Origin: Neobacillus kokaensis
GTDB taxonomy: Bacteria > Bacillota > Bacilli > Bacillales > Cytobacillaceae
Direction: 5' to 3'
Length of the DNA stretch: 41,123 bases
NCBI RefSeq assembly: GCF_014656545.1
Contig: NZ_BNDS01000037.1
Location: 1-41,123 of the forward strand
A program made the position numbers and the translations under genes. Below the pieces are notes generated by a model. That model saw nothing but the letters and a program-made list of their open reading frames with translations. It did no database searches and was not told the origin of the DNA. How positions within the stretch are numbered: position 1 is the stretch's first letter; each line of letters opens with the position of its first letter. Of the stretch, positions 1 to 7,455 are shown one piece after another.

Positions 1-20
1 AGTAGGACGCTGCCGGGCAA
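1..20 (+). rRNA. 5S rRNA, 3' end only
   Basis: The first bases read AGTAGGACGCTGCCGGGCA, which is the conserved 3' end of Bacillus-type 5S rRNA (the AGUAGGACG segment followed by the 3' strand of helix I). The rest of the gene lies outside the window. A strong terminator follows at once, as expected at the end of an rrn operon. The exact 3' end is uncertain by a base or two. Confidence 0.85.
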
Positions 21-60
21 ACAAAAAAGACAATCTGAAAAAGATTGTCTTTTTTGTTTG
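18..60. terminator. Bidirectional terminator of the rrn operon and the TolB-like gene
   Basis: Bases 18-35 and 43-60 form a perfect 18-bp stem around a 7-nt loop. The arms carry an A6 run on one side and a T6 run on the other, so it can work in both directions. It lies between the 5S gene (plus) and the convergent beta-propeller gene (minus, stop at 89). Confidence 0.9.
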
Positions 61-88
61 CTAGCCCTCCTTGAAAAACCCGAAAACT

Positions 89-1330
89 CTATTCATTCCT
101 CTCCCCATAAAAACTAAACACTTCATCCCATTTCCACCTTGCATAATATGTACTTGCCAAAGTAATATTATTGATCCATTCTAATTCTAGTCCTGTTATC
201 ACATCTCCCACCATTACAACTGCAGTTTTCCGATTAGTCCTAACCCAATACAGCTTTTTATCATAATAGTTCAAGACAAAATCACCTACAGTTACTGGAT
301 GCCTGCCAATCTGATTTTGATGTGAACTAGAAAGAATTATTTTATACAAATAGGGTAAGGGCCTTTGGTTTAGAGGACCTTGAGTGGTTTCTAAGGAACG
401 TGATGAATAAAGCACTCCGCTGCCTTTCCATATAAAAACCCTTTCTACATATCCCTTGGGTGTTAATGGCCTTTTCTTAAAGCTGGGAACATGGATTATC
501 CGTAAATATTTGTTCACCGTTGCTTCCCGGCCAATGCCGCTAATAAACCCTAGGTTGCTGCCTACAGGAGCCCAGTGGAACCAATTATCGTCATTTAACA
601 TTTCTGCTATTCTACGAAACGTTTTACCATCTGATGACAGTATACAAAGGGTATTACTGTCAGCGGAGAGCGAAGCGGTTGGTATAAGTAAGAAGCTAAG
701 CCATCTTTGATCATGTGACCACTTAAATTGACTTGTGCTGACTACTATTTCGTTTTCCCCTACCGGCACGGTATAAAAATGTTTAATCAAAGGTTCTTCC
801 GGGTATTTTCCTAAAAAGACCTTAAATAAAAGAATATCGGAATTTAGCTGCTGATTTTTCTTCTTAGAGACTAATAATCCATCACCTTTAGGAAGCCAGG
901 AAAAGTTTTCGATTGTCTTAGCAGCTAAACGAACTAGAAAGGGTTTTGAAGGGTCGACGGTTAGTACAAATACATCTTTTTTGATCATAAAACTTATCTC
1001 ATTGGTACGGGGTGACCACTGAAAGTTTTTATCGACATTTTCCATCACCTTAAAATGCTTGTTCATCGAAACATGATAAACCCATAGTTCGCCCACATAC
1101 CCTTCTCCCGTTTTTCCACGTAAATAGGCAATCCAGTTTCCATCCTTAGACCATTTTGGAAAACGGACATAATCCCCATTAGTCAATTGGTTTTCATTAT
1201 TTCCAATTTTAATCCAGAGGTCATTATTCCGAATAAACGCTGCCTTGTGTTGTTCTTTCGCTGATCCATATAATTGAAAAGAGAAAAAACAAATAATACC
1301 AATTGTTACTAGAAATAATTTTTTTAACAT
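89..1330 (-). CDS. Secreted TolB-like (PD40) beta-propeller protein
   Basis: This encodes a 413-residue exported protein. The first 25 or so residues are a basic N-terminus plus a hydrophobic stretch ending near GSA, a plausible signal peptidase I site; no lipobox is seen. The body contains repeated PD40/WD40-like blades of the TolB type, for example 'FPKWSKDGNWIAYLR', 'NFQWSPRTNEISFM', 'NFSWLPKGDGLLVS', 'FKWSHDQRWLSFL' and 'FHWAPVGSNLGFI', each with the aromatic-x-W-x-x-D/P-G/N pattern. I chose ATG at 1330 because GAGGTG lies 6 nt upstream; a GTG three codons earlier overlaps that site. No enzymatic domain is visible, so it may bind a ligand or partner at the cell surface. It is convergent with the rrn operon and shares its terminator. 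The family is clear and the specific function unknown. Confidence 0.8.
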   Translation of the reverse strand: MLKKLFLVTIGIICFFSFQLYGSAKEQHKAAFIRNNDLWIKIGNNENQLTNGDYVRFPKWSKDGNWIAYLRGKTGEGYVGELWVYHVSMNKHFKVMENVDKNFQWSPRTNEISFMIKKDVFVLTVDPSKPFLVRLAAKTIENFSWLPKGDGLLVSKKKNQQLNSDILLFKVFLGKYPEEPLIKHFYTVPVGENEIVVSTSQFKWSHDQRWLSFLLIPTASLSADSNTLCILSSDGKTFRRIAEMLNDDNWFHWAPVGSNLGFISGIGREATVNKYLRIIHVPSFKKRPLTPKGYVERVFIWKGSGVLYSSRSLETTQGPLNQRPLPYLYKIILSSSHQNQIGRHPVTVGDFVLNYYDKKLYWVRTNRKTAVVMVGDVITGLELEWINNITLASTYYARWKWDEVFSFYGERNE

Positions 1331-1427
1331 GAAAATCACCTCGTGTTAGTTTGTGCAAAAATTGGACTTAACAAAATTTAAATTTGTGCTAAAGTGAAAT
1401 GAGCATCATAAAAAAGGGGGTTCCTCC

Positions 1428-1970
1428 ATGTTAGAAAATAGTTTTGTAATGGTATCCATCATCTTAATCATTAATATCGTTTATGTATCATTTTTTACAA
1501 TAAGAATGATATTAACGTTAAAGGGACAGCGTTATTTAGCAGCGTGTCTCAGTATGATAGAAGTTGTTATTTATGTTCTTGGTCTGGGGCTAGTACTGCA
1601 AAATTTAAATGAAATTCAAAACCTGATTGCCTATGCGGTTGGATATGGTATTGGAGTTATTGTGGGAATGAAAATTGAAGAAAAGCTGGCGTTAGGATAT
1701 ATTACGGTCAATGTCATTACAGCAGAATGGGATAAAGATGTGCCAAAGCTTTTGAGGGAAAAAGGATATGGTGTCACAGACTGGCAGGCTCACGGGCTTG
1801 AAGGCAACCGGATGGCTATGCAGATTCTGACCCCGAGGAAATTTGAACTAAAGCTATATGATACAATCAAAAGCTTGGACCCCAAAGCTTTCATCATCGC
1901 CTATGAGCCGAAAACAATCCACGGCGGCTTTTGGGTAAAATCCGTGAAACGAGGGAAGCTGTTTAAATGA
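1428..1970 (+). CDS. yebE: UPF0316 membrane protein, DUF2179 family (YebE-like)
   Basis: This 180-residue protein has three predicted membrane segments in its N-terminal half (about residues 5-30, 38-60 and 63-80), followed by a soluble DUF2179 domain of about 80 residues (ITVNVITAEWDKDVPKLLREKGYGVT...). The length and layout match UPF0316 proteins such as B. subtilis YebE. DUF2179 domains occur in membrane proteins of unknown role, and some are thought to bind nucleotides or small ligands. Its stop overlaps the start of yebG by 4 bp, and both genes lie directly upstream of purE as in B. subtilis. A GGGGG-rich ribosome binding site precedes the ATG, and a TGCTAAAGT extended -10 element lies near 1387-1395. 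Confidence 0.9.
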   Translation: MLENSFVMVSIILIINIVYVSFFTIRMILTLKGQRYLAACLSMIEVVIYVLGLGLVLQNLNEIQNLIAYAVGYGIGVIVGMKIEEKLALGYITVNVITAEWDKDVPKLLREKGYGVTDWQAHGLEGNRMAMQILTPRKFELKLYDTIKSLDPKAFIIAYEPKTIHGGFWVKSVKRGKLFK

Positions 1971-2155
1971 GCAAAAAGAAATTTGAAGTTCAGGAACATG
2001 AAAGTATTGAAGAATGTTTAAATAGAATGAAGCAAGAAGGATACACACCAGTCCGCCGGATCGAGAAGCCAATTTTTCAAGAAGTAAAAAAGGGCAATGA
2101 AACGAGTTATGAACCAATTGGCAGACAAATCGTCTTTGAAGCGAAGTTAATTTAA
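1967..2155 (+). CDS. yebG: NETI motif-containing small protein (YebG-like)
   Basis: This 62-residue soluble, charged protein follows yebE with a 4-bp ATGA overlap, so the two are translationally coupled. Family members contain a short Asn-Glu-Thr motif near residue 45, read here as GNETSYEP, giving NETS instead of NETI. The N-terminal half (SIEECLNRMKQEGYTPVRRIEKP) also fits the family pattern. Its function is unknown. Position and overlap match B. subtilis yebE-yebG just before purE. Confidence 0.85.
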   Translation: MSKKKFEVQEHESIEECLNRMKQEGYTPVRRIEKPIFQEVKKGNETSYEPIGRQIVFEAKLI

Positions 2156-2158
2156 GCA

Positions 2159-2236
2159 AAACACGAACATTCCGTTTAGGTTGTAAAAATAACGTTCGAT
2201 TTATTGTTGACAGCAGGAGGCTAAGGCTGTTAAACT
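2159..2236 (+). promoter_or_regulatory. pur operon promoter with paired PurBox-like operators
   Basis: The -35 is TTGACA at 2207-2212 and the -10 is TAAACT at 2231-2236 (18-bp spacer), with an extended -10 TG at 2228-2229. Upstream lie two inverted copies of the CGAAC core of the Bacillus PurR box: CGAAC at 2164-2168 and GTTCG at 2194-2198, each in an A/T-rich frame (boxes about 2159-2171 and 2191-2203). The second abuts the -35. This placement resembles the B. subtilis pur control region, where PurR binds paired inverted PurBoxes and is released by PRPP. The gap between boxes (about 19 nt) is slightly wider than I recall for B. subtilis. Confidence 0.75.
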
Positions 2237-2267
2237 AAAAGTAGTTAATCGACAAATTTCACCTTTA

Positions 2268-2338
2268 CCCTCGTATATCCATGGGAATATGGCCCATAAG
2301 TTTCTACCCAATAACCGTAAATTATTGGACTATGAGGG
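2268..2338 (+). promoter_or_regulatory. Purine riboswitch aptamer, guanine/hypoxanthine class
   Basis: P1 pairs 2268-2275 with 2331-2338. P2 is ATGGG/CCCAT (2281-2285 and 2293-2297) with loop AATATGG. The conserved J2/3 TTTCTACC lies at 2301-2308. P3 is CCAATAA/TTATTGG (2308-2314 and 2322-2328) with loop CCGTAAA. The specificity base equivalent to C74 of xpt is C2330 in GACTATG, so the ligand should be guanine or hypoxanthine; adenine aptamers have T there. It sits in the purE leader, as in B. subtilis. Confidence 0.96.
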
Positions 2339-2410
2339 AAAGTCAATATGTTCGGCAACAAGTAAGGGAGCCTTGGGCATACCCCTTCGTTTTGTTGACC
2401 TGTTCTTTAG

Positions 2411-2458
2411 CCCGGACAAATGGCTTTCTCTTTTAGAGAGGCTATTTGCCGGGTTTTT
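2411..2458 (+). terminator. Riboswitch-controlled intrinsic terminator in the purE leader
   Basis: A long stem begins CCCGG at 2411 and closes with CCGGG ending at 2453, with imperfect pairing of ACAAATGGCTTTCTC against GAGAGGCTATTTG, followed by TTTTTAT. It lies about 70 nt downstream of the aptamer and 28 nt before the purE start. It should form when guanine is bound, stopping transcription of the pur operon. The antiterminator pairing was not resolved by eye. Confidence 0.9.
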
Positions 2459-2486
2459 ATATTAAAAAAAAAAAGGGGGCTTCCAG

Positions 2487-2975
2487 ATGACAGCGCGTGT
2501 TGGTGTTATTATGGGGAGCAAATCGGATTGGGAAACAATGAAGCATGCCTGCGATCAATTGGAACAATTGAAAGTAGCCTATGAAAAAAAGGTTGTATCC
2601 GCACATCGAACACCTGATTTGATGTTTACATATGCAGAGGAGGCTAGAGAGAGAGGCCTCAAGGTAATTATTGCCGGTGCAGGCGGTGCAGCACATCTAC
2701 CGGGAATGGTTGCGGCAAAAACCACTTTGCCGGTAATTGGTGTTCCGGTTCAATCGAAAGCCTTAAACGGGTTAGATTCCTTGCTGTCAATCGTCCAAAT
2801 GCCAGGCGGAGTGCCAGTGGCAACTGTAGCGATTGGTAAGGCAGGAGCAGTTAATGCCGGTCTTTTGGCAGCGCAGATTTTAGCAACAGAGGATGAGGCA
2901 TTAGCGGCAAGGCTCGAAGCGAAACGAGAGGCAACCCGCCAAGAAGTGTTGGAAAGTAGTGATGAACTTGTCTAG
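2487..2975 (+). CDS. purE: N5-carboxyaminoimidazole ribonucleotide mutase PurE
   Basis: PurE isomerises N5-CAIR to CAIR in IMP synthesis, acting with PurK. The 162-residue length is normal for class I PurE. Diagnostic motifs are visible: VGVIMGSKSDWETM at the N-terminus, the SAHRTPD loop, AGAGGAAHLPGMVAAKTTLPVIGVPV in the middle and QMPGGVPVATVAIG later. AAGGGGG lies 7 nt before the ATG. It is the first gene of the operon, controlled by the riboswitch terminator just upstream. Its end overlaps purK. Confidence 0.98.
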   Translation: MTARVGVIMGSKSDWETMKHACDQLEQLKVAYEKKVVSAHRTPDLMFTYAEEARERGLKVIIAGAGGAAHLPGMVAAKTTLPVIGVPVQSKALNGLDSLLSIVQMPGGVPVATVAIGKAGAVNAGLLAAQILATEDEALAARLEAKREATRQEVLESSDELV

Positions 2976-4116
2976 TAAAACGATTTTACCGGGAGCGACG
3001 ATTGGGATCATCGGCGGCGGCCAGCTAGGACGGATGATGGCATTGGCCGCTAAAGCTAAGGGTTTTCGTATCGCCGTTTTAGAGCCTGCAGCTGATTCTC
3101 CTTGCGGACAGGTGGCAGATATAGAAGTTATTGGTGCCTATGATGACCGCGAGGCAATAACTAAGTTAGCCGCGGTAAGTGACGTGATAACATATGAATT
3201 TGAAAATATTGATGCTGAGACACTGAGGTGGATTTGTGAACAGGCATATGTGCCCCAGGGACCCCAGCTTTTGGCTATTACACAAGACCGGATTAAGGAA
3301 AAGGCAGCCATTTGTCAAGCCGGTGTTGAGGTTGCACCATATGAAGTCATTGAATCTGTTGAAGATTTATTTGTAAAAATAAATACAATCGGTTATCCGG
3401 CCGTGCTAAAGACAGCAAGGGGCGGTTATGACGGCAAGGGCCAGCTGGTAATTAAAACAGAGCAGGACCTGGAAAAAGGAGAGGCTCTTCTCGAACATGG
3501 CGCCTGTGTGTTGGAAAAATGGATTCGGTTTGAAAAAGAAATATCGGTGATTGTGACACGCAGTCTAGACGGTGAAACAGCTATTTTTCCAGTAGGGGAA
3601 AATATTCACGTAGAAAACATTTTGCATCAAACGATTGTTCCAGCCCGGATTTCTACAGGCCTTCAGTTAAGAGCGGTTGAAAAAGCAAAACAGATTGCGG
3701 ATTCGCTTGGTTTAGTTGGCACTTTGGCAGTCGAAATGTTTGTAACCGAAGACGGAACGATTTATATTAATGAATTGGCACCACGACCACATAACTCAGG
3801 GCATTATTCGATTGAGGGCTGTGTGACGTCTCAGTTTGAACAGCATGTCCTGGCCATTTGCAATTGGCCATTAGGAAGTACGGAGCTATTAAAACCGTCC
3901 GTAATGGTCAACCTATTAGGAGAGCATCTAGAAGAGCTCTTTGCGGAAATTCCCGCTTTGACAGACTGGAAGATTCATTTATACGGGAAAAAAGAAGCGA
4001 AAATTAAGCGTAAAATGGGTCACGTGACATTGCTGAGGGATTCTGTTGAAGAGGCACTGGCTGAGGTCAACGAAAGCTCTATCTGGGGTGCAGTTAAGGA
4101 AAAGATCGGAGGATAA
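2962..4116 (+). CDS. purK: N5-carboxyaminoimidazole ribonucleotide synthase PurK
   Basis: PurK is an ATP-grasp enzyme that carboxylates AIR with bicarbonate and ATP to N5-CAIR, the substrate of PurE. The 384-residue protein has the N-terminal dinucleotide-like fold (ATIGIIGGGQLGRMMALAAK), the ATP-grasp core (YPAVLKTARGGYDGKGQ, EKWIRFEKEISVIV) and the ELAPRPHNSGHYSIEG segment typical of the family. I prefer ATG at 2962 over the GTG one codon upstream, because GGAAAG at 2951-2956 is then 5 nt away. It overlaps the end of purE by 14 bp. Confidence 0.97.
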   Translation: MNLSSKTILPGATIGIIGGGQLGRMMALAAKAKGFRIAVLEPAADSPCGQVADIEVIGAYDDREAITKLAAVSDVITYEFENIDAETLRWICEQAYVPQGPQLLAITQDRIKEKAAICQAGVEVAPYEVIESVEDLFVKINTIGYPAVLKTARGGYDGKGQLVIKTEQDLEKGEALLEHGACVLEKWIRFEKEISVIVTRSLDGETAIFPVGENIHVENILHQTIVPARISTGLQLRAVEKAKQIADSLGLVGTLAVEMFVTEDGTIYINELAPRPHNSGHYSIEGCVTSQFEQHVLAICNWPLGSTELLKPSVMVNLLGEHLEELFAEIPALTDWKIHLYGKKEAKIKRKMGHVTLLRDSVEEALAEVNESSIWGAVKEKIGG

Positions 4117-4119
4117 AAC

Positions 4120-5418
4120 ATGATTGATCGTTATACTAGACCTGAAATGGGTGCGATTTGGACGGAAGAGAACCGCTTTAATGCTTGGCTGGAGGTAGAG
4201 ATTCTTGCATGTGAGGCTTGGGCAGAGTTAGGCGAAATTCCGAAAGAAGATGTTCAAAAGCTTCGAGAAAATGCATCATTTAATATTGACCGAATTAATG
4301 AAATTGAAGTGGAAACAAGACATGATGTCGTTGCCTTTACCCGTGCTGTTTCTGAAACTTTAGGTGAAGAAAGAAAGTGGGTTCATTACGGCTTAACCTC
4401 AACGGATGTCGTTGACACAGCTCTTTCTTATGTATTGAAGCAAGCCAATGAGATCTTATTAAAAGATATCGAAAACTTTGTTGAAATTTTGCGGAACAAA
4501 GCGATCGAACATAAATATACCGTGATGATGGGACGTACTCATGGAGTGCATGCTGAGCCGACTACTTTCGGATTAAAACTTGCTTTATGGTATGAAGAAA
4601 TGAAACGGAATCTGGAGCGCTTTAAGCAGGCAGCTAAAGGTGTAGAATTTGGGAAGATCTCTGGCGCTGTAGGAACATATGCCAATATCAACCCGTTTGT
4701 TGAACAGTATGTTTGTGAAAAATTAGGCATCCAGCCGGCGCCGATTTCAACGCAAACATTACAGCGTGACCGTCATGCACACTATATGTCAACGCTTGCT
4801 TTAATTGCGACTTCTATTGAAAAATTTGCTGTGGAAGTTCGCGGCCTGCAAAAGAGTGAAACCCGTGAAGTAGAAGAGTTTTTTGCTAAAGGTCAAAAAG
4901 GATCGTCAGCAATGCCGCACAAGCGGAACCCAATCGGTTCTGAGAACATGACCGGGATGGCTCGTGTGATTCGCGGCTACATGATGACCGCTTACGAAAA
5001 CGTGCCGTTATGGCATGAGCGTGATATTTCCCATTCCTCTGCTGAACGGATTATATTACCGGATGCAACGATTGCGTTGAACTATATGTTGAATCGCTTT
5101 GGTAATATTGTGAAGAACTTAACGGTATTCCCAGAAAATATGAAACGCAACATGGATCGTACGCTTGGTCTGATCTATTCACAGCGCGTCTTGCTTGCAT
5201 TGATTGATAAAGGGCTGTCCCGTGAAGAAGCATATGATACCGTACAGCCTAGAGCGATGGAAGCGTGGGAGAAACAGGTTCCATTCCGCAGCTTGATCGA
5301 AGCAAATGAAAAAATTACCTCACTGCTATCACCAGAGGAAATTGCCGATTGCTTTGATTACAGCTACCATCTCCAGCATGTTGATACTATTTTTGACCGT
5401 CTGGGGTTAAATGGATAG
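4120..5418 (+). CDS. purB: Adenylosuccinate lyase PurB
   Basis: PurB cleaves SAICAR to AICAR plus fumarate and adenylosuccinate to AMP plus fumarate, so it serves both IMP and AMP synthesis. The 432-residue protein belongs to the fumarase/aspartase superfamily. Its signature GSSAMPHKRNP spans residues 261-271 and contains the catalytic serine. His68 (TRHDV) and His141 (GRTHG) match the catalytic histidines of the B. subtilis enzyme. GGAGG precedes the ATG and the gene begins 3 bp after purK. Unusually, about 396 bp separate its stop from purC, filled with a tandem palindromic array. Confidence 0.98.
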   Translation: MIDRYTRPEMGAIWTEENRFNAWLEVEILACEAWAELGEIPKEDVQKLRENASFNIDRINEIEVETRHDVVAFTRAVSETLGEERKWVHYGLTSTDVVDTALSYVLKQANEILLKDIENFVEILRNKAIEHKYTVMMGRTHGVHAEPTTFGLKLALWYEEMKRNLERFKQAAKGVEFGKISGAVGTYANINPFVEQYVCEKLGIQPAPISTQTLQRDRHAHYMSTLALIATSIEKFAVEVRGLQKSETREVEEFFAKGQKGSSAMPHKRNPIGSENMTGMARVIRGYMMTAYENVPLWHERDISHSSAERIILPDATIALNYMLNRFGNIVKNLTVFPENMKRNMDRTLGLIYSQRVLLALIDKGLSREEAYDTVQPRAMEAWEKQVPFRSLIEANEKITSLLSPEEIADCFDYSYHLQHVDTIFDRLGLNG

Positions 5419-5419
5419 G

Positions 5420-5449
5420 ATTTCCTGGCATCTGAGACCAGGGGGAAAT
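5420..5449 (+). repeat. Hairpin directly after purB
   Basis: ATTTCCTGG (5420-5428) can pair with CCAGGGGGAAAT (5438-5449), with three extra G bases bulged. It starts 2 bp after the purB stop and runs into the 52-bp array. No T-run follows, so it is not a standard terminator. Confidence 0.45.
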
Positions 5450-5732
5450 CAAGTTTCGAGTCGCCAATAAGGTCTATTGGCGACCGAGGCTGAGAAAGAC
5501 TCAAGTTCAGGGTAGCCAATAAGGTCTATTGGCGACTGAAGCAGGGGAAAACTCAAGTTGAGGGTAGCCAATGAGATCTATAGGCAACCGAAGCAGGGGA
5601 AAACTCAGGTTGAGGGTAGCCAAAAAGGTCTATAGGCGACCGAAGCCGGGAAAAACTCAAGTTGAGGGTAGCCAAAAAGGTCTATAGGCGACCGAAACCA
5701 ACAAAAACACAAGCCCAATGTAGCCAATACCG
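5438..5732 (+). repeat. 52-bp tandem array of paired palindromes between purB and purC
   Basis: A unit beginning GTCGCC or GTAGCC recurs at 5460, 5512, 5564, 5616, 5668 and (partial) 5720, an exact 52-bp period at every step. A further half unit lies before 5460. Each unit has two inverted repeats. The larger is GTCGCCAATA / TATTGGCGAC around the loop AGGTC, perfect in the first unit and progressively mismatched in later ones. The smaller is CTCAA-G-TTGAG. The intervening sequence is conserved, so this is not a CRISPR. It contains no ORF with coding signs and lies inside the pur transcript. Confidence 0.9.
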
Positions 5733-5814
5733 ATAACAACACAATTAAGGGGTATAAACTGCCCCATACCATAACTCGAAGATTCCCAATATTACAAATT
5801 AGGAGTGACCTACG

Positions 5815-6528
5815 ATGAGAGAACTGCTATATGAAGGAAAAGCCAAGCGGATTTACACAACAGACGACGAACAGGTTGTTCTTGTAGAGTATAAGGATTC
5901 TGCCACTGCCTTTAACGGGCAAAAAAAGGCTGAAATCACCGGTAAAGGGCGTTTAAATAACGAGATTACCAGCTTGCTATTTTCAAAGCTGAAAGAAAAC
6001 GGAATTGACTCGCATTTTATCAAGCGTGTTTCGGAAACAGAACAACTCGTGAAAAAAGTGGCCATTATTCCACTTGAAGTCGTTGTCCGTAACTCAGCCG
6101 CAGGCAGCCTGGCAAAAAGATTGGGAATCGAAGAGGGACGTTCGCTTACAACACCACTCGTTGAGTTTTATTTAAAAAATGACGATCTAGGCGACCCGCT
6201 TGTTACAAAAAGCCATATTCTTGAGCTGAATATAGCAACAGCGGAGGAAATCAGCGTGTTACGAGAAAAAGCACTGCAAATCAATAGAGTTCTATCTGAT
6301 TTCTTTGCAGACCTTGGTATTCGCTTAATCGACTTTAAGCTTGAATTCGGTAAAGACGCTGAAGGAGAAATTTTACTCGCGGATGAAATTTCCCCTGATA
6401 CCTGCCGCCTATGGGATAAAGAAACAAATAAGAAGCTCGATAAAGATGTGTTCCGCCGTGATTTAGGAAGCCTTACAGAAGCCTATGAAACTATTCTACA
6501 AATACTTGGAGGTCATCAGCATGTATAA
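5815..6528 (+). CDS. purC: SAICAR synthase PurC
   Basis: PurC condenses CAIR with aspartate using ATP to give SAICAR. The 237-residue length and motifs are typical: LLYEGKAKRIYTT with the ATP-loop residues, VRNSAAGSLAKRLGIEEG, KSHILELNIAT and LADEISPDTCRLWD. AGGAGTG lies about 6 nt upstream of the ATG. The gene resumes the operon after the 52-bp array. It may have extra transcription from within the gap, but no convincing promoter was found there. Its 3' end overlaps purS by 8 bp. Confidence 0.98.
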   Translation: MRELLYEGKAKRIYTTDDEQVVLVEYKDSATAFNGQKKAEITGKGRLNNEITSLLFSKLKENGIDSHFIKRVSETEQLVKKVAIIPLEVVVRNSAAGSLAKRLGIEEGRSLTTPLVEFYLKNDDLGDPLVTKSHILELNIATAEEISVLREKALQINRVLSDFFADLGIRLIDFKLEFGKDAEGEILLADEISPDTCRLWDKETNKKLDKDVFRRDLGSLTEAYETILQILGGHQHV

Positions 6529-6775
6529 AGTTAAAGTATATGTAACATTACGGGAAAGTGTATTAGACCCGCAAGGAAAGGCTGTAACGAACTCGTTAAA
6601 TGCTTTAAACTACAATGAAGTAACCGATGTCCGAATTGGTAAATACATGGAATTAAAGATTGAGAAATCTGACCGTGACATTCATGAAGTCATCAATGAA
6701 GTTTGTTCAAAATTACTTGCAAACCCAGTTATTGAGGACTATCGCTATGAAGTAGAGGAGTGTGTCGCACAGTGA
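6521..6775 (+). CDS. purS: FGAM synthase subunit PurS
   Basis: This 84-residue protein (MYKVKVYVTLRESVLDPQG...) is the small subunit of the three-part Gram-positive FGAM synthase. It bridges PurL and PurQ and supports ammonia transfer. I chose ATG at 6521 because GGAGGTC ends 6-7 nt upstream and the protein then begins at the conserved MYKVKVYV. It overlaps purC by 8 bp and purQ by 4 bp (GTGA). Confidence 0.97.
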   Translation: MYKVKVYVTLRESVLDPQGKAVTNSLNALNYNEVTDVRIGKYMELKIEKSDRDIHEVINEVCSKLLANPVIEDYRYEVEECVAQ

Positions 6776-7455
6776 AGTTTGCGGTGATCGTCTTTCCGGG
6801 ATCAAATTGTGATGTCGATATGTACCATGCAATCAAAGATGAGCTCGGTGAAGAAGTAGAATATGTCTGGCATGATACGGACTCCTTAGACGGGTATGAC
6901 GGAATTCTCCTTCCTGGAGGCTTTTCATATGGTGATTATCTCCGCACAGGAGCGATTGCCCGCTTTAGTAAAGTAATGAAAGAAGTAATCAAAGCGGCGG
7001 AGGCTGGAAAACCTGTTCTTGGCGTGTGCAATGGATTCCAAATTCTTTTAGAAGCAGGTCTTCTGCCAGGGGCAATGAAAAGAAACGAAAGTCTTTCGTT
7101 TATTTGTAAACCTGTTGAGCTGAAGGTAGCAAACAACGAAACGATGTTCTCTAACGCTTATGAAGCAGACCAAACCATTACCATCCCTGTTGCCCACGGT
7201 GAAGGAAATTATTATTGTGATGAAGAAACTCTAGCAAACTTAAAAGCTAATAATCAAATCGTATTTACGTACGAGAAAAATCCGAACGGGAGCTTAGAAG
7301 ATATTGCTGGGATTATGAACGAGAGAGGCAATGTCCTTGGTATGATGCCACACCCTGAGCGTGCCGTTGATGTCCTTTTAGGCAGCGCAGACGGACTGAA
7401 AATTTTTCAATCAATCGTAAAGACTTGGAGGGAAGCACATGTTGTTAAAGCATGA
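6772..7455 (+). CDS. purQ: FGAM synthase glutaminase subunit PurQ
   Basis: PurQ is a class I glutamine amidotransferase that releases ammonia for PurL. With the GTG start at 6772 the protein has 227 residues and begins MKFAVIVFPGSNCD, the family N-terminus. The catalytic triad is visible as Cys86 (GVCNGFQ) and His194/Glu196 (MMPHPE). A GTG four codons upstream would add a non-family extension. The start overlaps the purS TGA by 4 bp, which couples translation, and the 3' end overlaps purL by 17 bp. Confidence 0.97.
   Translation: MKFAVIVFPGSNCDVDMYHAIKDELGEEVEYVWHDTDSLDGYDGILLPGGFSYGDYLRTGAIARFSKVMKEVIKAAEAGKPVLGVCNGFQILLEAGLLPGAMKRNESLSFICKPVELKVANNETMFSNAYEADQTITIPVAHGEGNYYCDEETLANLKANNQIVFTYEKNPNGSLEDIAGIMNERGNVLGMMPHPERAVDVLLGSADGLKIFQSIVKTWREAHVVKA

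Noticed and set aside
456..710. 84-codon plus-strand frame within the beta-propeller gene
   Set aside because: It is antisense to a well-supported gene, with no ribosome binding site and no recognisable sequence.
2457..2696. 79-codon minus-strand frame over the purE start
   Set aside because: It is antisense to purE and its leader terminator, Cys/Phe-rich shadow composition.
5438..5732. CRISPR array
   Set aside because: The spacers between palindromes are themselves conserved, the period is constant and no cas gene is present. It is a tandem repeat of a 52-bp unit.
5729..5757. Internal promoter ahead of purC (TATAAA at 5752)
   Set aside because: There is no -35-like sequence at the right distance and no extended -10, so the evidence is too weak.
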